64,000 bases of DNA from Monodelphis domestica (GCF_027887165.1 NC_077232.1:5272928-5336927); one strand, 5' to 3'. Counted from the stretch's first letter, positions 22,127 to 33,660 are shown. Numbers and translations: made by a program. The notes: a model not told the origin generated them from the letters alone.

Positions 22127-22332
22127 TTTTTTTAAACCTTTCCCTAAAAAGCTTTATCTTCCATCTTAGAATCAATATTACTTATTGGTTCCAAAACAGA
22201 AAGAGGAGTAAAGGCTAGACAATGGGGGTAGTGCCTTACCTAGGGCCATACAAGTGTCTGAGACCATATTTGAACTCAGGGCCTCCCGTCTCTAGGCCAG
22301 GTTCTCAATCTCCTGAGCTGCCTCACTGCCCA
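22127..22332 (-). repeat. Marsupial CORE-SINE, minus strand (second of a pair)
   Basis: CTTCCATCTTAGAATCAATATT, GCCTTACCTAGGGCCATACA and GAGCTGCCTCACTGCCC mark a more diverged antisense copy 18 bp after the first. Confidence 0.82.
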
Positions 22333-22372
22333 TACTTAAAGGACAACCCGCGTCATTTGGACAAAAACAGGT

Positions 22373-22378
22373 TTTATT
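22373..22378 (-). terminator. Minus-strand poly(A) signal facing away from the CpG island
   Basis: TTTATT on the plus strand is AATAAA on the minus strand, about 0.5 kb from the island. It could end a short divergent transcript from the C11orf24 promoter. No coding potential was recognised in the interval. Confidence 0.3.
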
Positions 22379-22639
22379 TCACACAATAGACCGGCAGCTC
22401 GTTTGTACGACGTCGTAGCCACCACCCTCCTAGGTCTCCGTCAATATTTTCTCCCACCGCCTTGTTCTGACCATCGGAGGAGAGGGGAAGAGATCGTGGG
22501 ATGGTTGAGTGACTTACCCAAGGCCTCCGGCATTTACCCGGCGCCTGGGAGGGAGAAAGGACTCCTTTAAAGTCACTCAACGCTGGGTCTGCCCAGCCCC
22601 AGCTTCATGACCGCGTTCTTCCTTCCGGGCATTTAAGAC

Positions 22640-23480
22640 GCAGTCTCGGTCCCAGAGACCCCCCAGCAGCGCGGCTTCCCCGACCCTGGCTCCTCTCTAA
22701 TACCGGGGCCGCCCCGGGACTGAGCGCCTCGATTCTTGACTAGAGACCGTTGTAGGTTCCCCCCGAGCCTCAGCTTCCTCCTCGGCTATACGACATTGCC
22801 TCTGCTCCAACCCGTCCCAGGGACCCCGGTTCCGGCTGAAAGAGACATCGGGGGATGCTTTCCTTAGCCGGAGCAGACGCACTTCCGGTTGTCCCACCCG
22901 CTTCCGGCGCGGCTCCGTTCGCTTCCGCCAGCTTCCGGTGGCGTCACGCGGCCCGGAAAGTGGCAGAACGGCGCCTCGGGGACCCGCCCACCCCCTCTTC
23001 CGGTGCGGGCCCTGGATGGGGTGGCGAGGGCGGTTAGGGCCTCCCGGGCCTCCGCGGACGCTCCTCCGGAAATGCGATGGGGCAGGCGGGCCGGCCCTCC
23101 TCCCTCCGGGGACGTGGCGCCCTGCGGGGCGGGGGTGGGCGCGCCCCCGCTTCCGGTTGGGTGACTTCATTTCCGGGGTGGGTGGGGCGGGCTCGGAGCT
23201 GGGGCCGAGGCCAAGGCCGAGGCCCGGGGCTGCCTGGCACACGTGGCCTGTCCTCTGTGCCTGCTTCTCTCCGAGCCCGCTTCCCCCCGCACCGTCTGCG
23301 GCTTGCGGGTGGCGGCGGCCCCTCCCCTCCGGGGCTGCGCCCGGTAAGAGCCGCGCCGATGCCGGGGCCGGTTGCTAGGGGCCGTTGCTTGGGGGGCCGT
23401 TGCCAGGGGCGACGGGAGGGAGGTGGTCGCGGGCGGGCGGGGGGGGGGGCCTCCGGGCTTCTCTCGCGAGACTTGGCCAA
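22640..23480 (+). promoter_or_regulatory. C11orf24: CpG-island promoter of C11orf24
   Basis: A sharp rise in CpG and GC content. The first half holds many ETS-type CTTCCGG/CCGGAAG words (near 22880, 22900, 22932, 22983, 23066 and 23150) and a TGACG/CGTCAC half-site near 22942. The second half holds three RFX-type half-sites (GTTGCTA at 23371, GTTGCTT at 23384, GTTGCCA at 23399) and the palindrome TCTCGCGAGA at 23462-23471. No TATA box. The island is 11 kb upstream of the coding exons on the same strand, and no other plus-strand gene is in reach, so I assign it to C11orf24. Confidence 0.75.
23150..23343 (+). other. C11orf24: Candidate non-coding first exon of C11orf24
   Basis: The end is a good donor (CCCG|GTAAGAG at 23343/23344) inside the CpG island. 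The start is a guess, placed after the cluster of ETS motifs. It would join to the acceptor TTTGCAG at 34386 through an intron of about 11 kb. RNA evidence is lacking. Confidence 0.5.
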
Positions 23481-23868
23481 AGTCTCGCCTCCTAGGCTGG
23501 CATGAGTGTAGTTGCTGTGAGCTGGAAGCTGCTTAGAGAACACCTAATCCTTCCTAACGGGATAGTCGGGCAAATTGAGACCCAGGCGGGCTCCCTCCAC
23601 TCGCATTTACAGATGGGGAAACTGAGGCCCGGAAAGAGGCAAGATCACTCATGGCCCCACAGGGAATGGTCATCGACAGGGTTTGAAGTTAAATCCTTTA
23701 CATTCTCATTCGAGGTTCTGCTCTCTTTAATGAAGTAGTGCAGCCCTGGCGGGTGCTGCCACATGGGACAAGCCCGGGTGGATGATAGGGTAGCCCGACC
23801 CGCACTTCGAGAAACTCAGCAAGAGGCTGGGGGAGAGGAGGAGGGAAGCCCCCCCTCCCCCTTTCCCT

Positions 23869-24045
23869 GGGTCCTGCAGAATGAGCCCCAGGTGCTGCTT
23901 GGATGGAGGGTGGAGTAGGGAATGGGGGGCAAGAGAATTCCCTCCCCCAACTGTGGCCCGTGCCTGATCCACCACCACCCCCATTCCCCCGGGTCCTACA
24001 GGTTGAGCCCCAGGTGCTACTTGGATGGGCAGCAGAGTGGAGAGT
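23869..24045. repeat. Two-copy direct repeat, ~55 bp, offset 122 bp
   Basis: GGGTCCT(G/A)CAG, then GAGCCCCAGGTGCT and ACTTGGATGG/GCTTGGATGG, occurs at 23869-23923 and 23991-24045 in intron 1 of C11orf24. Confidence 0.8.
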
Positions 24046-24499
24046 GATGCCAGGGCTCTGGGGGTCAGGGTGAGCCCGGCAGAGAGCCCAGGAGCTCAGG
24101 CTTCATTTGGCAAAAGCACTAGAACCAGGGCCTCTGGGAATCCCTCTTTGTGTTGAGGCACTAAACCTAGAACACTGAAAGTGAAACTGCCATAAGGCAG
24201 AATGGGAAGGGCTCTTGAAGTCCCCCTGGCCTGAAGTTTGCTTCATCAAGTCAGATGAGGAGGAAGGGTGGCCCAAGTGATGCCCCATGCAGCCCTGGCT
24301 CTCAGGGAGCACCAGCCCCAGACTTTGGACTTTGCTCCCCTATGCCCAGTGACTTCTGGGCTTTTTGTCCCAGGACACATTTCTAGAGCTCCTTGCCTGC
24401 ATCAGGCCTTGGCTGTCTCTAGGCTCTCTCCATTTGAATCTTTTCTTGAAGTGGGTGTAGGTCTGCCCTTGTCACCTCCTATTCAGTGATGTCCAGTAG

Positions 24500-24990
24500 G
24501 AAGCCTCTACTTTGGCTTTTCAGGCCGTACACAACTTGGTACACATGATTCTCTTCTAGGCCAGCTGCACTGACCTCATCTTCAGTTTCTCCTCTTGACT
24601 CAATGTGCTTTTAGGGTCTGCTTCCTGGCCTCCCTGGCCTAATCTCAGCCTCTGTAGGAAGCCTTGCTTGGGCTCTGCCTCCCTTCTCCCTGCATCTCCT
24701 CTGGGATTACTTTCCCCTTCTGTTATGGAAATAAAGGTATATAATTACTTCTATATCATCTCCCCCATCAGAATGTGAGCTCCTCAAGAGCAGAGGCTGC
24801 CTTCATATTCCTAGGCTTAGCATAATGCCTGGAACAGAGAAAAACCTGATAAATGTCTGACTTTGTGCCCTAGTTTTACTTCATATTTTATTATTTGTGG
24901 GAATGTCCCGGCCCTCCCACCAGCATGTAAACTCCTTGAGGCAGGGCCTGGCCTCTCTTTGTAGTCATCTTGCCCAACACTGGACCTTAT
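24500..24990 (+). repeat. L2/L3-type LINE 3' ends, plus strand, in intron 1
   Basis: CTTCTGTTATGG and ATCAGAATGTGAGCTCC are followed by AGCATAATGCCTGGAACAGAG and CTGATAAATGTCTGA. A second shorter tail (CATGTAAACTCCTTGAGGCAG) follows at 24880-24990. Confidence 0.6.
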
Positions 24991-25514
24991 ACAGAACAGG
25001 TATCTCTTTGGCCTGATCACTCAGCCCCAACCCAAGGCCCTGAGCCTCCTGGACAAATTCAGAAATAAAACACCCCAGTAAGGTCATTTGATTCTGGGCT
25101 GAGAACTGTTCCTTATCCCAGATCCCCAGGCCCCACTTAGCTACATTTCCCTGTGGAATTGGATCATAGGAAGCCAAAGGCTCCATACCAGGATCTCTGG
25201 TTCTCCAGATCAGTTGCCCCTTCCTCCAACTCATCACCCACTGGGCCTCTGTGGCCTTTCAAGGGCTGGATCACCTGCAGAGATGATGTCATGGGAAAGC
25301 CTGGCCTGCCAGTTAGTTGGCACCTATTTTCCCAGACTGTCCTAAGAGGTGCCAGTCCCTAAAGCTGAATTTGCACCCCGAGTCCTGAGGAACTTACTCT
25401 TTTCTAGAGCCTCAGAATGAGCTGCTATGCTGCTCAGCTCCTTTTGCTCTGCAGGAAGATCTCAGGTTGTATTAAAATAACTGGCATCTGCTCATCTTCC
25501 TTGGTTGCAGTTTC
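24991..25514. other. Intron 1 of C11orf24, nothing recognised
   Basis: No exon, repeat or RNA identified. Confidence 0.4.
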
Positions 25515-25708
25515 TTTTAATTTTTTTTTTAAACTTTTACTTTCCATCTTAGAATCAATACCGTGTATTGATTTCAAGGCAGAAGAGGGGAAAGGGGTAG
25601 GCAATAGGGATTGAGTGACTTGTTCACCCAGCTAGGAAATCTGAAGCCAAATTTGATCCCAGGACCTCCTATCTCTAGGCCTGGCTCTCAATCTATTGAG
25701 CCACCTTT
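25515..25708 (-). repeat. Marsupial CORE-SINE, minus strand
   Basis: Poly(T), ACTTTCCATCTTAGAATC, GCAGAAGAGGGGAAAGGGG and AATCTATTGAGCCACC give an antisense copy in intron 1 of C11orf24. Confidence 0.82.
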
Positions 25709-25779
25709 TATTTTTAGCATACTGCATTCCTCTCTAGTGCAGGATGAGGTCCAGCCCCAACCCATTGTACCAATGGAAG

Positions 25780-25930
25780 ATGTGGGCATTTATTACATAG
25801 TAGGCACTGGGAATACAGAGACAGTGAAACCAGTCCCTGCCCTCAAGGAGCTTCCATTTCTACCTGAGGGTAGAGAAGAGTACCAACAACCAGAGGAATC
25901 AGGAAGGGTTACCAGGAGGTGGTGCCAACT
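25780..25930 (-). repeat. CR1/L3-like LINE 3' part, minus strand
   Basis: CATAGTAGGCACTGGGAATAC and AGTCCCTGCCCTCAAGGAGC are the antisense words that open these elements, also seen near 51340 and 52870. Confidence 0.6.
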
Positions 25931-26240
25931 CAGGCCTTCAGTCCAAATCCCAGTGGAGGACACAGCCCAGGCAGTTGCATGGACATGGGCAGTAGCAGGC
26001 CTAGTTGGGTTGGTTTAGTCTTTACACATTTATTCTTTAAAATTCTGAAAAGAAACACCAAGCTCTAGAGTTGTTTCCACATAACAGAACCACAGATTGG
26101 ATGGGAAACAGTGAATCTCCATTTCATACCAGTTGCTTTAAAAAAATGTACACATCTTTCTGTCAGCTATTCAGCTTATCTGGGCTTTCTGCTGTTCTTT
26201 GCATTTAGAGAAATTCTTCCATGCTTAAAAAATCATTGGG

Positions 26241-26405
26241 TGGGGCAGCTAGGTGACTGGCTGGTGAGCCAGGGCTGGAGAGAGGAAGTCCTGGGTTCAA
26301 ATGTAGCCTCGACAAGTCATAACCCCCATGGCCCTTGCAAATCTTCTGCATGGGAACTGACCAATATTTAGTATCCTAAGACAGAAGATGAGGTTTAAAG
26401 AAAAA
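26241..26405 (+). repeat. Marsupial CORE-SINE, plus strand
   Basis: GGGGCAGCTAGGTGACTGG, AAGTCCTGGGTTCAAATG and CTAAGACAGAAGATGAGG mark a diverged full-length copy. Confidence 0.8.
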
Positions 26406-26639
26406 GATTGGGCACAATACTATTTCTAACCCAATGGGACCCCCTCCTCCAATTAAAAATCTAGAGAAAGTATATTCTTGTCCAATAAGAATAGTAAGAA
26501 AAATGGATCCACCCAAGGGGCCATGTGTAGAAACGTCTGACTGTACTGTGTGAGTCCATCTTTCTGTGTTAGGAAGTGAGTACCACCTTTCAACATTAGC
26601 CCCTGGAACAGAGTTGCTCAAAGCACAAGAAGTCCTTAG

Positions 26640-27289
26640 TCCTTCAGAGTTTTCTCTAGTATCCTCTCCGCTGTTCTCCCGGGTCTGCTCACTTCACTGC
26701 TTGTCCATATACATTTCCCAGAACTCTGAAATCATCAGTTCTTATGGGCATTAATATGCCATTATATTCATAGACAACCTTGGTGACATGGCCCACCCCA
26801 GTTGATGGCACTCCCTCAGTGGCTTGTTACTTTTCCCCTTTTAATCTTCCTTTCAAAGTCAGAATGTTTTGTGCCCTAATCTTCTGGCCTTTAGATCATC
26901 TTCCCTCTTCACTCCCCCATCCCTATCCCTATCTGTTGGGTGTGGTTTTTTCTTTACCAAATCCTGTTCTGTGTTCAACCCTCCTTTGGCATCTCAGATA
27001 AGAGTGAGACTCATCATGGCTTCTCCCACCCCTTCTATGTTTGTATCTCCTCACATGCCCCAATTATGAAGAAATAGCGAGTTCCTCCCCATCATCCCTT
27101 TACCCTTTTCTTTCTCTTCCACAAACTCTCAGGACAGAACCAAGCCATTCTCAGGTCGTATGTATCTTATTTAACCCCTCCATATCCCTTGAAGACCTTA
27201 CTGTTCCTATAGGAACACTTGTTTTTTTCTCCTGCTCTTAGAATGTTAGCACTCCATCATCATACAGCCCTTCCCAGGACTCAAATCAA
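26640..27289. other. Probable old LINE-derived DNA, uncertain
   Basis: Around 26690-26780 the words CATTTCCCAGAACTCTGAAATC and CATTATATTCATAGAC resemble antisense L1. The remainder is T/C-rich and not assigned. Confidence 0.3.
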
Positions 27290-27789
27290 TTGACCTTTCT
27301 TGGTTACTGTGGATTCTTGTGTTTGTATTTCATAGTTCCCAGTCAGCTCTGGTCTTTCCATTCCAGATTCTTGAGAGTTCCATGAAAGGTTCCAACTTTT
27401 TTTTTCCTGTAAGATCATATATGCTCAGTTTTGCGGGATAAGTTTTTCTTGGTTGTAAGCCTATATCTTTTGCCTTTTGGAATACTAAATTCCAAGAACT
27501 CTCATTTGTCATAAAAGCTACTGGGTTTCATGTGAACTTTATGATCCTTTCTTCCTTCCTGGCTGCTTGCAAAATTTTTTTTTCCTTGATTCATAAGTGA
27601 GTAGTTAGTTCTAGATTTTGGCTATGACATTCTTGGAACTTTTCCTGTTGGGATTTCTTTCAGGAAGTGATAGGTAGCTTCTTTCTAACTTCACTTTGCC
27701 CTCTAGTCTGCGAACAGATCTGATCAGGTTTCATTGATGATTTCTTGATAGTGTTTAATCATAGTTTTCAGGGAATCCCATGATTTTTA

Positions 27790-27967
27790 TTTTCTTTAAC
27801 CCTTACCTTGCATCTTAGAATCAATACTGTATATTGGTTCTAAGGCAGAAGAATAGTAAGGGCTAGGCAATGAGGGGGAGTTAAGTGACTTGCCCAGGGT
27901 CACACAGCTAAGAAGTATCTGAGGCCAGATTTGAACCTAGGACCTCCCATCTCTAGACCTGACTCTC
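27790..27967 (-). repeat. Marsupial CORE-SINE, minus strand
   Basis: TTAACCCTTACCTTGCATC, GTGACTTGCCCAGGGTCACA and ACCTGACTCTCAATCC mark the copy. Target words AATCC(C)ATGATT lie on both sides (27774 and 27968). Confidence 0.85.
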
Positions 27968-27984
27968 AATCCATGATTCTTTTA

Positions 27985-28828
27985 TTTTCTTTTTTCTTTT
28001 TAAAATTTATATTTGGTCATTTCCAAACATTATTCATTGGAAACAAAGATCATTTTCTTTTCCTCCCCCCCACCCCACCCTTCCCTCTCCCATAGCCAAC
28101 GCATGATTCCACTGGTTATCACATGTGTTCTTGACTCGAACCCATTTCCATGTTGTTGGTATTTGCATTAGAGTGTTCATTTAGAGTCTCTCCTCAGTCA
28201 TATCCCCTCCACCCCTGTAGTCAAGCAGTTGCTTTTCCTCGGTGTTTTTACTCCCACAGTTTATCTTCTGTTTGTGGATAGTGTTTTTTAGATCCCTGCA
28301 GATTGTTCAGGATCACTGCATTGCCACTAATGGAGAAGTCCATCACCTTCGATTGTACCACAGTGTATCAGTCTCTGTGTACAATGATTTCCTGGTTCTG
28401 CTCCTTTCGCTCTGCATCACTTCTTGGAGGTTGTTCTAGTCTCCATGGAATTTCTTCACTTTATTATTCCTTTTAGCACAATAGTATTCCATCACCACAA
28501 TATGTTCAGCCATCCCTCAATTGATGGGCATCCCCTCGTTTTCTAGTTTTTGGCCACCACAAAGAGAGTAGCTATGAATATTCTTGTACAAGTCTTTTTG
28601 TCCATTATCTCTTTGGGGTACAAACCCAGCAGTGCTATGGCTGGATCAAAGGGCAGACAGTCTTTTATCACATAAGTTTTGGGCATAGTTCCAAATTGCC
28701 CTCCAGAATGTTTGGATCAATTAACAACTCCACCAGCAATGAATTAGTGCCCCTACTTTGCCACATCCCCTCCAGCATTCACTGCTTTCCATAGCTGTTA
28801 TGTTAGCCAATCTGCTAGGTGTGAGGTC
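27985..28828 (-). repeat. 5'-truncated L1, minus strand, same target as adjoining SINE
   Basis: Antisense L1 3' end: AATTTATATTTGGTCATTTCC, CCTTCCCTCTCCCATAGCC, CTTTGGGGTACAAACCCAGC, CTCCACCAGCAATGAATTAG and GTTAGCCAATCTGCTAGGTG. It is flanked by AATCCATGATTCTT at 27968-27981 and 28829-28842. Confidence 0.88.
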
Positions 28829-29334
28829 AATCCATGATTCTTAAATGATCTCTTAGAACTGTTTTTTGATAGTAGAAAATTGCATTTTATTTTCATTTTT
28901 CTCCCTCCAAGCTTTGAGTTTTGCCACTGTTACTCAAGTAAGATTTAGAGTTTTAGCTCTCAAACTATTCTTCTTCCAGTTCTTTCCTCCAAAGCTTGTT
29001 CATTTTTTACCTACTGCTTCATGGAAAATCCACTTATCTTTGAGTCCACTTGCAGCCATAACAAAGTTTTTCTCCTGTAGGTTTTTTTTTTTAACATTTC
29101 TAGGTTTATAAACACAATTTTTTATATTCATCTCTGTCTTCTTTGGTCATGAATCACTCCAGCTTTAGTGTCTGAATTGCATCTTTGTGACAGAGTGAGA
29201 CTCTACTCTCTGCTGCTTTTCTGAGTGTAGTGGTTGGCCCTGTTTGGTCTTGTCCTGGGTCAGAAGTTACTGTACTGATCTCCACCTTCCCAGGCTTGGG
29301 TCCTGGACCTTTAAGGCTCAGGATGCTGCCAAGT

Positions 29335-29525
29335 TAAGGGAAAGCCAAAAACTAGAGGGTGAAGGCAGCAGGGTACAGTAGAATCGTGGTACTGACATCC
29401 CAACTCCGGTGCTTCCTATCTGTGTGATGTCAGTCTTGGCCCTTCTCTTCCCTGGGCCTCAGTTTCTTCATCTGTATTATGAAGGGATTGGACCAGAAGA
29501 CCTCTGAAGTGCCTTCTAGCCCTAG
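29335..29525 (+). repeat. CORE-SINE, plus strand
   Basis: CTATCTGTGTGATGTCAGTC, CCTCAGTTTCTTCATCTGTA and GATTGGACCAGAAGACCTCTG follow the MIR-like marsupial SINE with the GGACTAGATGACCTC-type tail. Confidence 0.75.
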
Positions 29526-30411
29526 GTCCAGTGAGTTTAAAATGGAACTGTGTGAGAGAAAGCTGCCTAGGCAGGCTGCAGCAAAAAGAAAGCATGTGAT
29601 ACACCAGACTGAAGAGTTCACAGTCTATCCTAGATGGCCTGATTGTCCTTTGCTTGTAGACCTCCAAGCAGGAGGAACCTCCCTCTTCTCTGGACAGCTT
29701 TGGCTACTTTGGAATTTTTCCCGACACCCTCTCATTTTCCTCTTGGCACCTTTTACCCATTACTCCTGGGCTGTCCCCTGAGGCTAACAGAAAGGCCTTT
29801 AACAACCCCTAGACAGTCTATTAAGCATTTAAAGGCAGCTATGATAACCCTTTGAAAAAGAAAACAATTCTCTTGCTCTCTGGTAATTTTCTAGAGTGTG
29901 CCAGAGCTCGAGGCCTCTCACCCTCCTGGTGGCTTCTTCTAGTTAACTTGACGGCCCGTGGGCAGCTCTAAGAGCTTCGCTTTCTTGCTGAGACTTCTGA
30001 ACCCTTGGCACATCCTTGATCCCTTCCAGGAGCGAGCTTTGACAAGGTGACAAGTCCTTGGGAGGTTCTCCCTCATGTCCTAGGTAGGAGTCAGGGAAGT
30101 CGAAGGACTTCTCTTTTGTAAAGCATCAGTTCGGAGAACGGGAGCGACTAGTCCCAAACTTCCTCTTTCCTCCTTTCAGCCATCTCTGCCTCAAGGGCCC
30201 TGTGCATCCACGTGGCTTTTTCTTAGATGACAGGCAGTTGTTTTTTCCAGAAGCTCTCCTCTAAATGGAAAGTCTCAGATCTGTTCCTTCCTTCCATATG
30301 TTCAGAGCCCCTCCTCCACCTGCTTCTTCTCTGGATCCCATTTTTGCCCCCTCTACACTCTTGACCTGTTTGGACCTCCCTCTGCCCCAGTCTTTCTTCA
30401 GTTCTTTTAAA
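29526..30411. other. Intron 1 of C11orf24, nothing recognised
   Basis: No exon with matching splice sites, repeat or RNA is evident. Confidence 0.4.
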
Positions 30412-30550
30412 GAATGAGAAATGCTCACTTTCTGAAGGCAGGAGAGCAGTAAGGGCAGGCAGGGGGGTAGGGTGACTTGCCCAGGGTCACACAGCTAGGA
30501 AGTCTCTAAGGTCCATACGTGTCATTGGATTTGAACTTCCTTCCTCCACT
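30412..30550 (-). repeat. CORE-SINE fragment, minus strand
   Basis: GTGACTTGCCCAGGGTCACACA and CTAGGAAGTCTCTAAGG are recognisable. Confidence 0.7.
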
Positions 30551-31399
30551 CTTGTTTCTTTTCTGTGATCTGGGTAGCCCCCGAGTGCCCAGGCCAGAGA
30601 AGCACCAACTGTTGGCACGATGCCCAAAGAACTGCTGGGTGGCCTGTAACACCAGCTCTTGGGCTTCATCAAAGGCCCCCCTAGCAATCGCTGCGCCACA
30701 TCTTGAAGGACTTGGAGGCAGCCGCTGTGAGTGCTTCCCCCCCCCTCCTGCCCAAGTTCAGACTCCTTCAGGCTGGCCCTGTGGCTCTTGGGCAGCTGCT
30801 GCTGATGTGGCAGCCTCCACCAACAAGTCTGCTATGGCCAGAGCCCTTTGCTTTCACTCCCTGGTTACACCCCTGCTGTTTGCAGCTGCTGCTGCTACTG
30901 GGGAATTCCCTTCTGCTGTTTGCCCTCCCGGTTGGGGATGAGATGGAGAAAAAGAGATTAAGATGGATTACAAGAGGGCAGTTACAGCTCTGCCTTCCTT
31001 GCTGGTTGGTCCCCAAACTCTGTGTTCAGTGCAAGCCATCAGAGAAACACTGAACACCTACTGTGTGCAAGAGCACCTACTGTGTGCGAGGCTTTGCATA
31101 GGAAAAAAGCGTGTGTACACAATAAGGCATTCTTCTCGAATGGCACCCCAGAGTCCGTGTCTATACTTCCCACAGCTCCGTTTTAGGCTCTGCCCTACCG
31201 GCGCTCATCCTCACCCTTCTGGGGCTCAGAGATCACCAGAGGTCCGTCCGTCTTCCCCCCGTTAGCTCTCTCAGTCAGACTCCAGAAGTCCTTCACAAGG
31301 AGCCTCCCCACCCCGTAACTTTGTCCTAATGCCGAGCTAGGGAGCTGCGGACCCTGGGGAAGGGGAGTCTCCGGACTGGAGTAGACACAGGGCGGGTTT
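30551..31399. other. Intron 1 of C11orf24, largely unrecognised
   Basis: A short LINE 3' scrap with a doubled CACCTACTGTGTGC lies at 31053-31085. No exon found. Confidence 0.4.
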
Positions 31400-31530
31400 T
31401 ATTGTATTGAATTGGTACCGTACGCTGGGTCCAAGGCAGAAGAACAAGAAGGCCTAGACAGTGGGAGTCAAGTGACTTGCCCAGGGTCACCCAGCCAGGA
31501 AGCTTCTAAGGTCAGATCCAGAACAGGTCT
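31400..31530 (-). repeat. CORE-SINE, minus strand, partial
   Basis: GGGTCCAAGGCAGAAGAAC and GTGACTTGCCCAGGGTCACCC mark an antisense copy lacking its head. Confidence 0.75.
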
Positions 31531-33023
31531 GGGTATCGGCTGTGTTTCTGCTGAACCCGTCCCACGTGCCCAGCTACCTGTTGGACAGCTCCAGCCGGAT
31601 GGGTCTGAGCTCAGCGGGCAGGGCCGGCCGCTCTTGGGTCACCCCAGAAGTCAGGACCTCCCTCTAGACCCGGGACTTCATCTGTCTGTGGAACTCTTGG
31701 ACAGGAAGCCCTCCCCCCACCGCTGCCGAGCAGAGGCCTGGAGAAGGCCCAGCTCTTGGAAAGCCACCGGCGCCAGCTCTGGGGTCCCACTGTCACTGGT
31801 CTTGTTGGACGTTCCCAATTCCCACTGAAGCGGGCCCCAAGCACTGGGGGGTTTGCAGAGCCGCTGGAAGTGGCCTCAGAGTCGACACCTCTGACCCAGG
31901 CAGGACGGAGGCCGAGATGGGCCTTGAGGTGGGCTCTGACCACTTCCCACCCCGCCTCTGCTCCCTCCAGGCCTCTCCCGGGAAGTCTGGTAAACCGAAA
32001 TCAGCTGTGTGGGGGGCTGGGCATGGTTTTTGTTCTGTTCTACACCTGCTCGAGGGGTCCTTGACAAGGGGGAAGGGGAGCCGTCTGTAGAGCCGGCCCT
32101 CCTCCCTCCTCCCTCCTCCTCTTCCCTGTTGTGATCGGCCTCAGGGAGGGAAGTGGAAGGTGACGGAGCAGATCAGCATCCAGGAACCTAAGAGGGGCCA
32201 ACTGATAAGCTCTGGTCGAGGCCAAAGTCCACCACCGGCTTTCCAGGCTCTTCCCCTTCCGGCCTCAGTGCCGATGTTCACTGAGGCCAGCCTTCAGGAG
32301 GCTCGCACACACCCACCACCTTGTCCCTCCCCACACCTGAGCCACCCACAGCGCCATCCCACCTTTGTTCCCAAGACCGAGCCAGAAGGGCCCCTTCAGA
32401 TCCCAGGAGAGACAGCGGGGCGCCTGCAGACAACATTGAGTAGGTGGTCCTTTCAGGGGGATGAGGAAGGGCCTCAGGTCCAAGGAAGGAAACCGGGGTG
32501 CCAAGAGGCCATCGAGGCTTGTGGAGTCACCCCCAGTCAAGCAGGAGCCCCCCTTTATGGGGGGAGAGCAAGGAGAGACTTTTAAAGGCAAATTTGTTTT
32601 TTTGAGTCAAGGCAGCAGCTTTGGGATGTTTTTAGTAGGATGTCCTCTTCCGCCCCTCCTGCCAGGCTTCCTGGGTAGGGGGTTGGCTAAGCCTTGGCCT
32701 TACCATCCCTCCTCTGCACCTCGAGGGCAGCTCTATTCGTTCATTCCACAGTTATCCGAGCCTGGGATGGAAGGCGATTAGGGCTACCAAAGAGGGATGC
32801 CCCCCCCCCCTGGCTGAACTCGGTGGGTACAGGAGGGGAGCCCCTGACAGCAGCGCCAGGCGGGGATCGCTGGCACCGAGGCAGCCCCGGGAGCCTCCAT
32901 AGCCTCTCGCTGTATGTGGGTGGGTGGCACAAAAGTGGGCATAACCTATAGGAGACACTCGCTGACCCAGGGAGGGAGGGGGGCTGCTGATCAGCCCGTC
33001 AGAACAGCCTCGTCCAAAGTGGT
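31531..33023. other. Intron 1 of C11orf24, nothing recognised
   Basis: About 1.5 kb of GC-rich DNA with no exon supported by splice signals and no clear repeat. Open frames here look like composition effects. Confidence 0.4.
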
Positions 33024-33035
33024 TCCACTTTGAAT

Positions 33036-33660
33036 TTTTTTTTGAACATCATTTTATTTGGTCATTTTCACACATTATTCCTTGGAGACAAAGATCATTT
33101 TCTTTTCCTCCCCTCCCCCCTCCCATAGCCCACGCAATTCCACTGGGTATCCCATTTGTTCTTGATTCAAACCCATTTCCATGTTGTTGGTGTTTGCATT
33201 AGAGTGTTCATTTAGAGTCTCTCCTCAGTCATTTCCCCTCAACCCCTGTAGTCAAGCAGTTGCTTTTCCTCGGTGTGTTTACTCCCACAGTTTATCCTCT
33301 GCTTGTGGATAGTGTTTTTTAGATCCCTGCAGATTGTTCAGGGACGTTGCATTGACACTAATGGAGAAGTTCATTACATTCAATTGTGCCACAATGTATC
33401 CATCTCTGTGTACAATGTTCTCCTGGTTCTGCTCCTTTCACTCTGCATCACTTCCTGGAGGTCGTCCCAGTTCACATGGAGTCCCTCCACTTTATTGTTC
33501 CTCTGAGCACAAGAGTATTCTGTCACCAACAGACACCACAATGTGTTTAGCCATTCCCCAATCGAAGGGCATCCCCTCATTTTCCAGTTTTTCGCCACCA
33601 TGAAGAGCACAGCTGTGAACGTTCTTGTACAGGTCTTTTTCCTTATTATCTCTTTGGGGT
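33036..33660 (-). repeat. 5'-truncated L1, minus strand, in intron 1
   Basis: CATTTTATTTGGTCATTTTCAC, CTCCCATAGCCCACGC, GTAGTCAAGCAGTTGC, CACTCTGCATCACTTCC and CTTATTATCTCTTTGGGG give a relatively intact antisense 3' end. Flanks TCCACTTTGAATTTT (33025) and CCCACGTTTAATTTT (33661) look like an imperfect target duplication. Confidence 0.85.

Larger units (their letters stand above)
27290..29150 (-). repeat. Older L1-derived block, minus strand, interrupted by a SINE and a younger L1
   Basis: T-rich sequence with GGATAAGTTTTTCTTGGTTG, CTTTTCCTGTTGGGATTTC and TTCAGGGAATCCCATGATT resumes after the inserts with TCTTAAATGATCTCTTAG. I read it as antisense L1 ORF1-region sequence. The family call is tentative; the interruption by two later elements is clear. 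Confidence 0.45.

Noticed and set aside
22697-23543. Minus- and plus-strand frames in the CpG island as small proteins
   Set aside because: Stop-poor GC-rich DNA; composition differs between overlapping frames and none has a recognisable domain.
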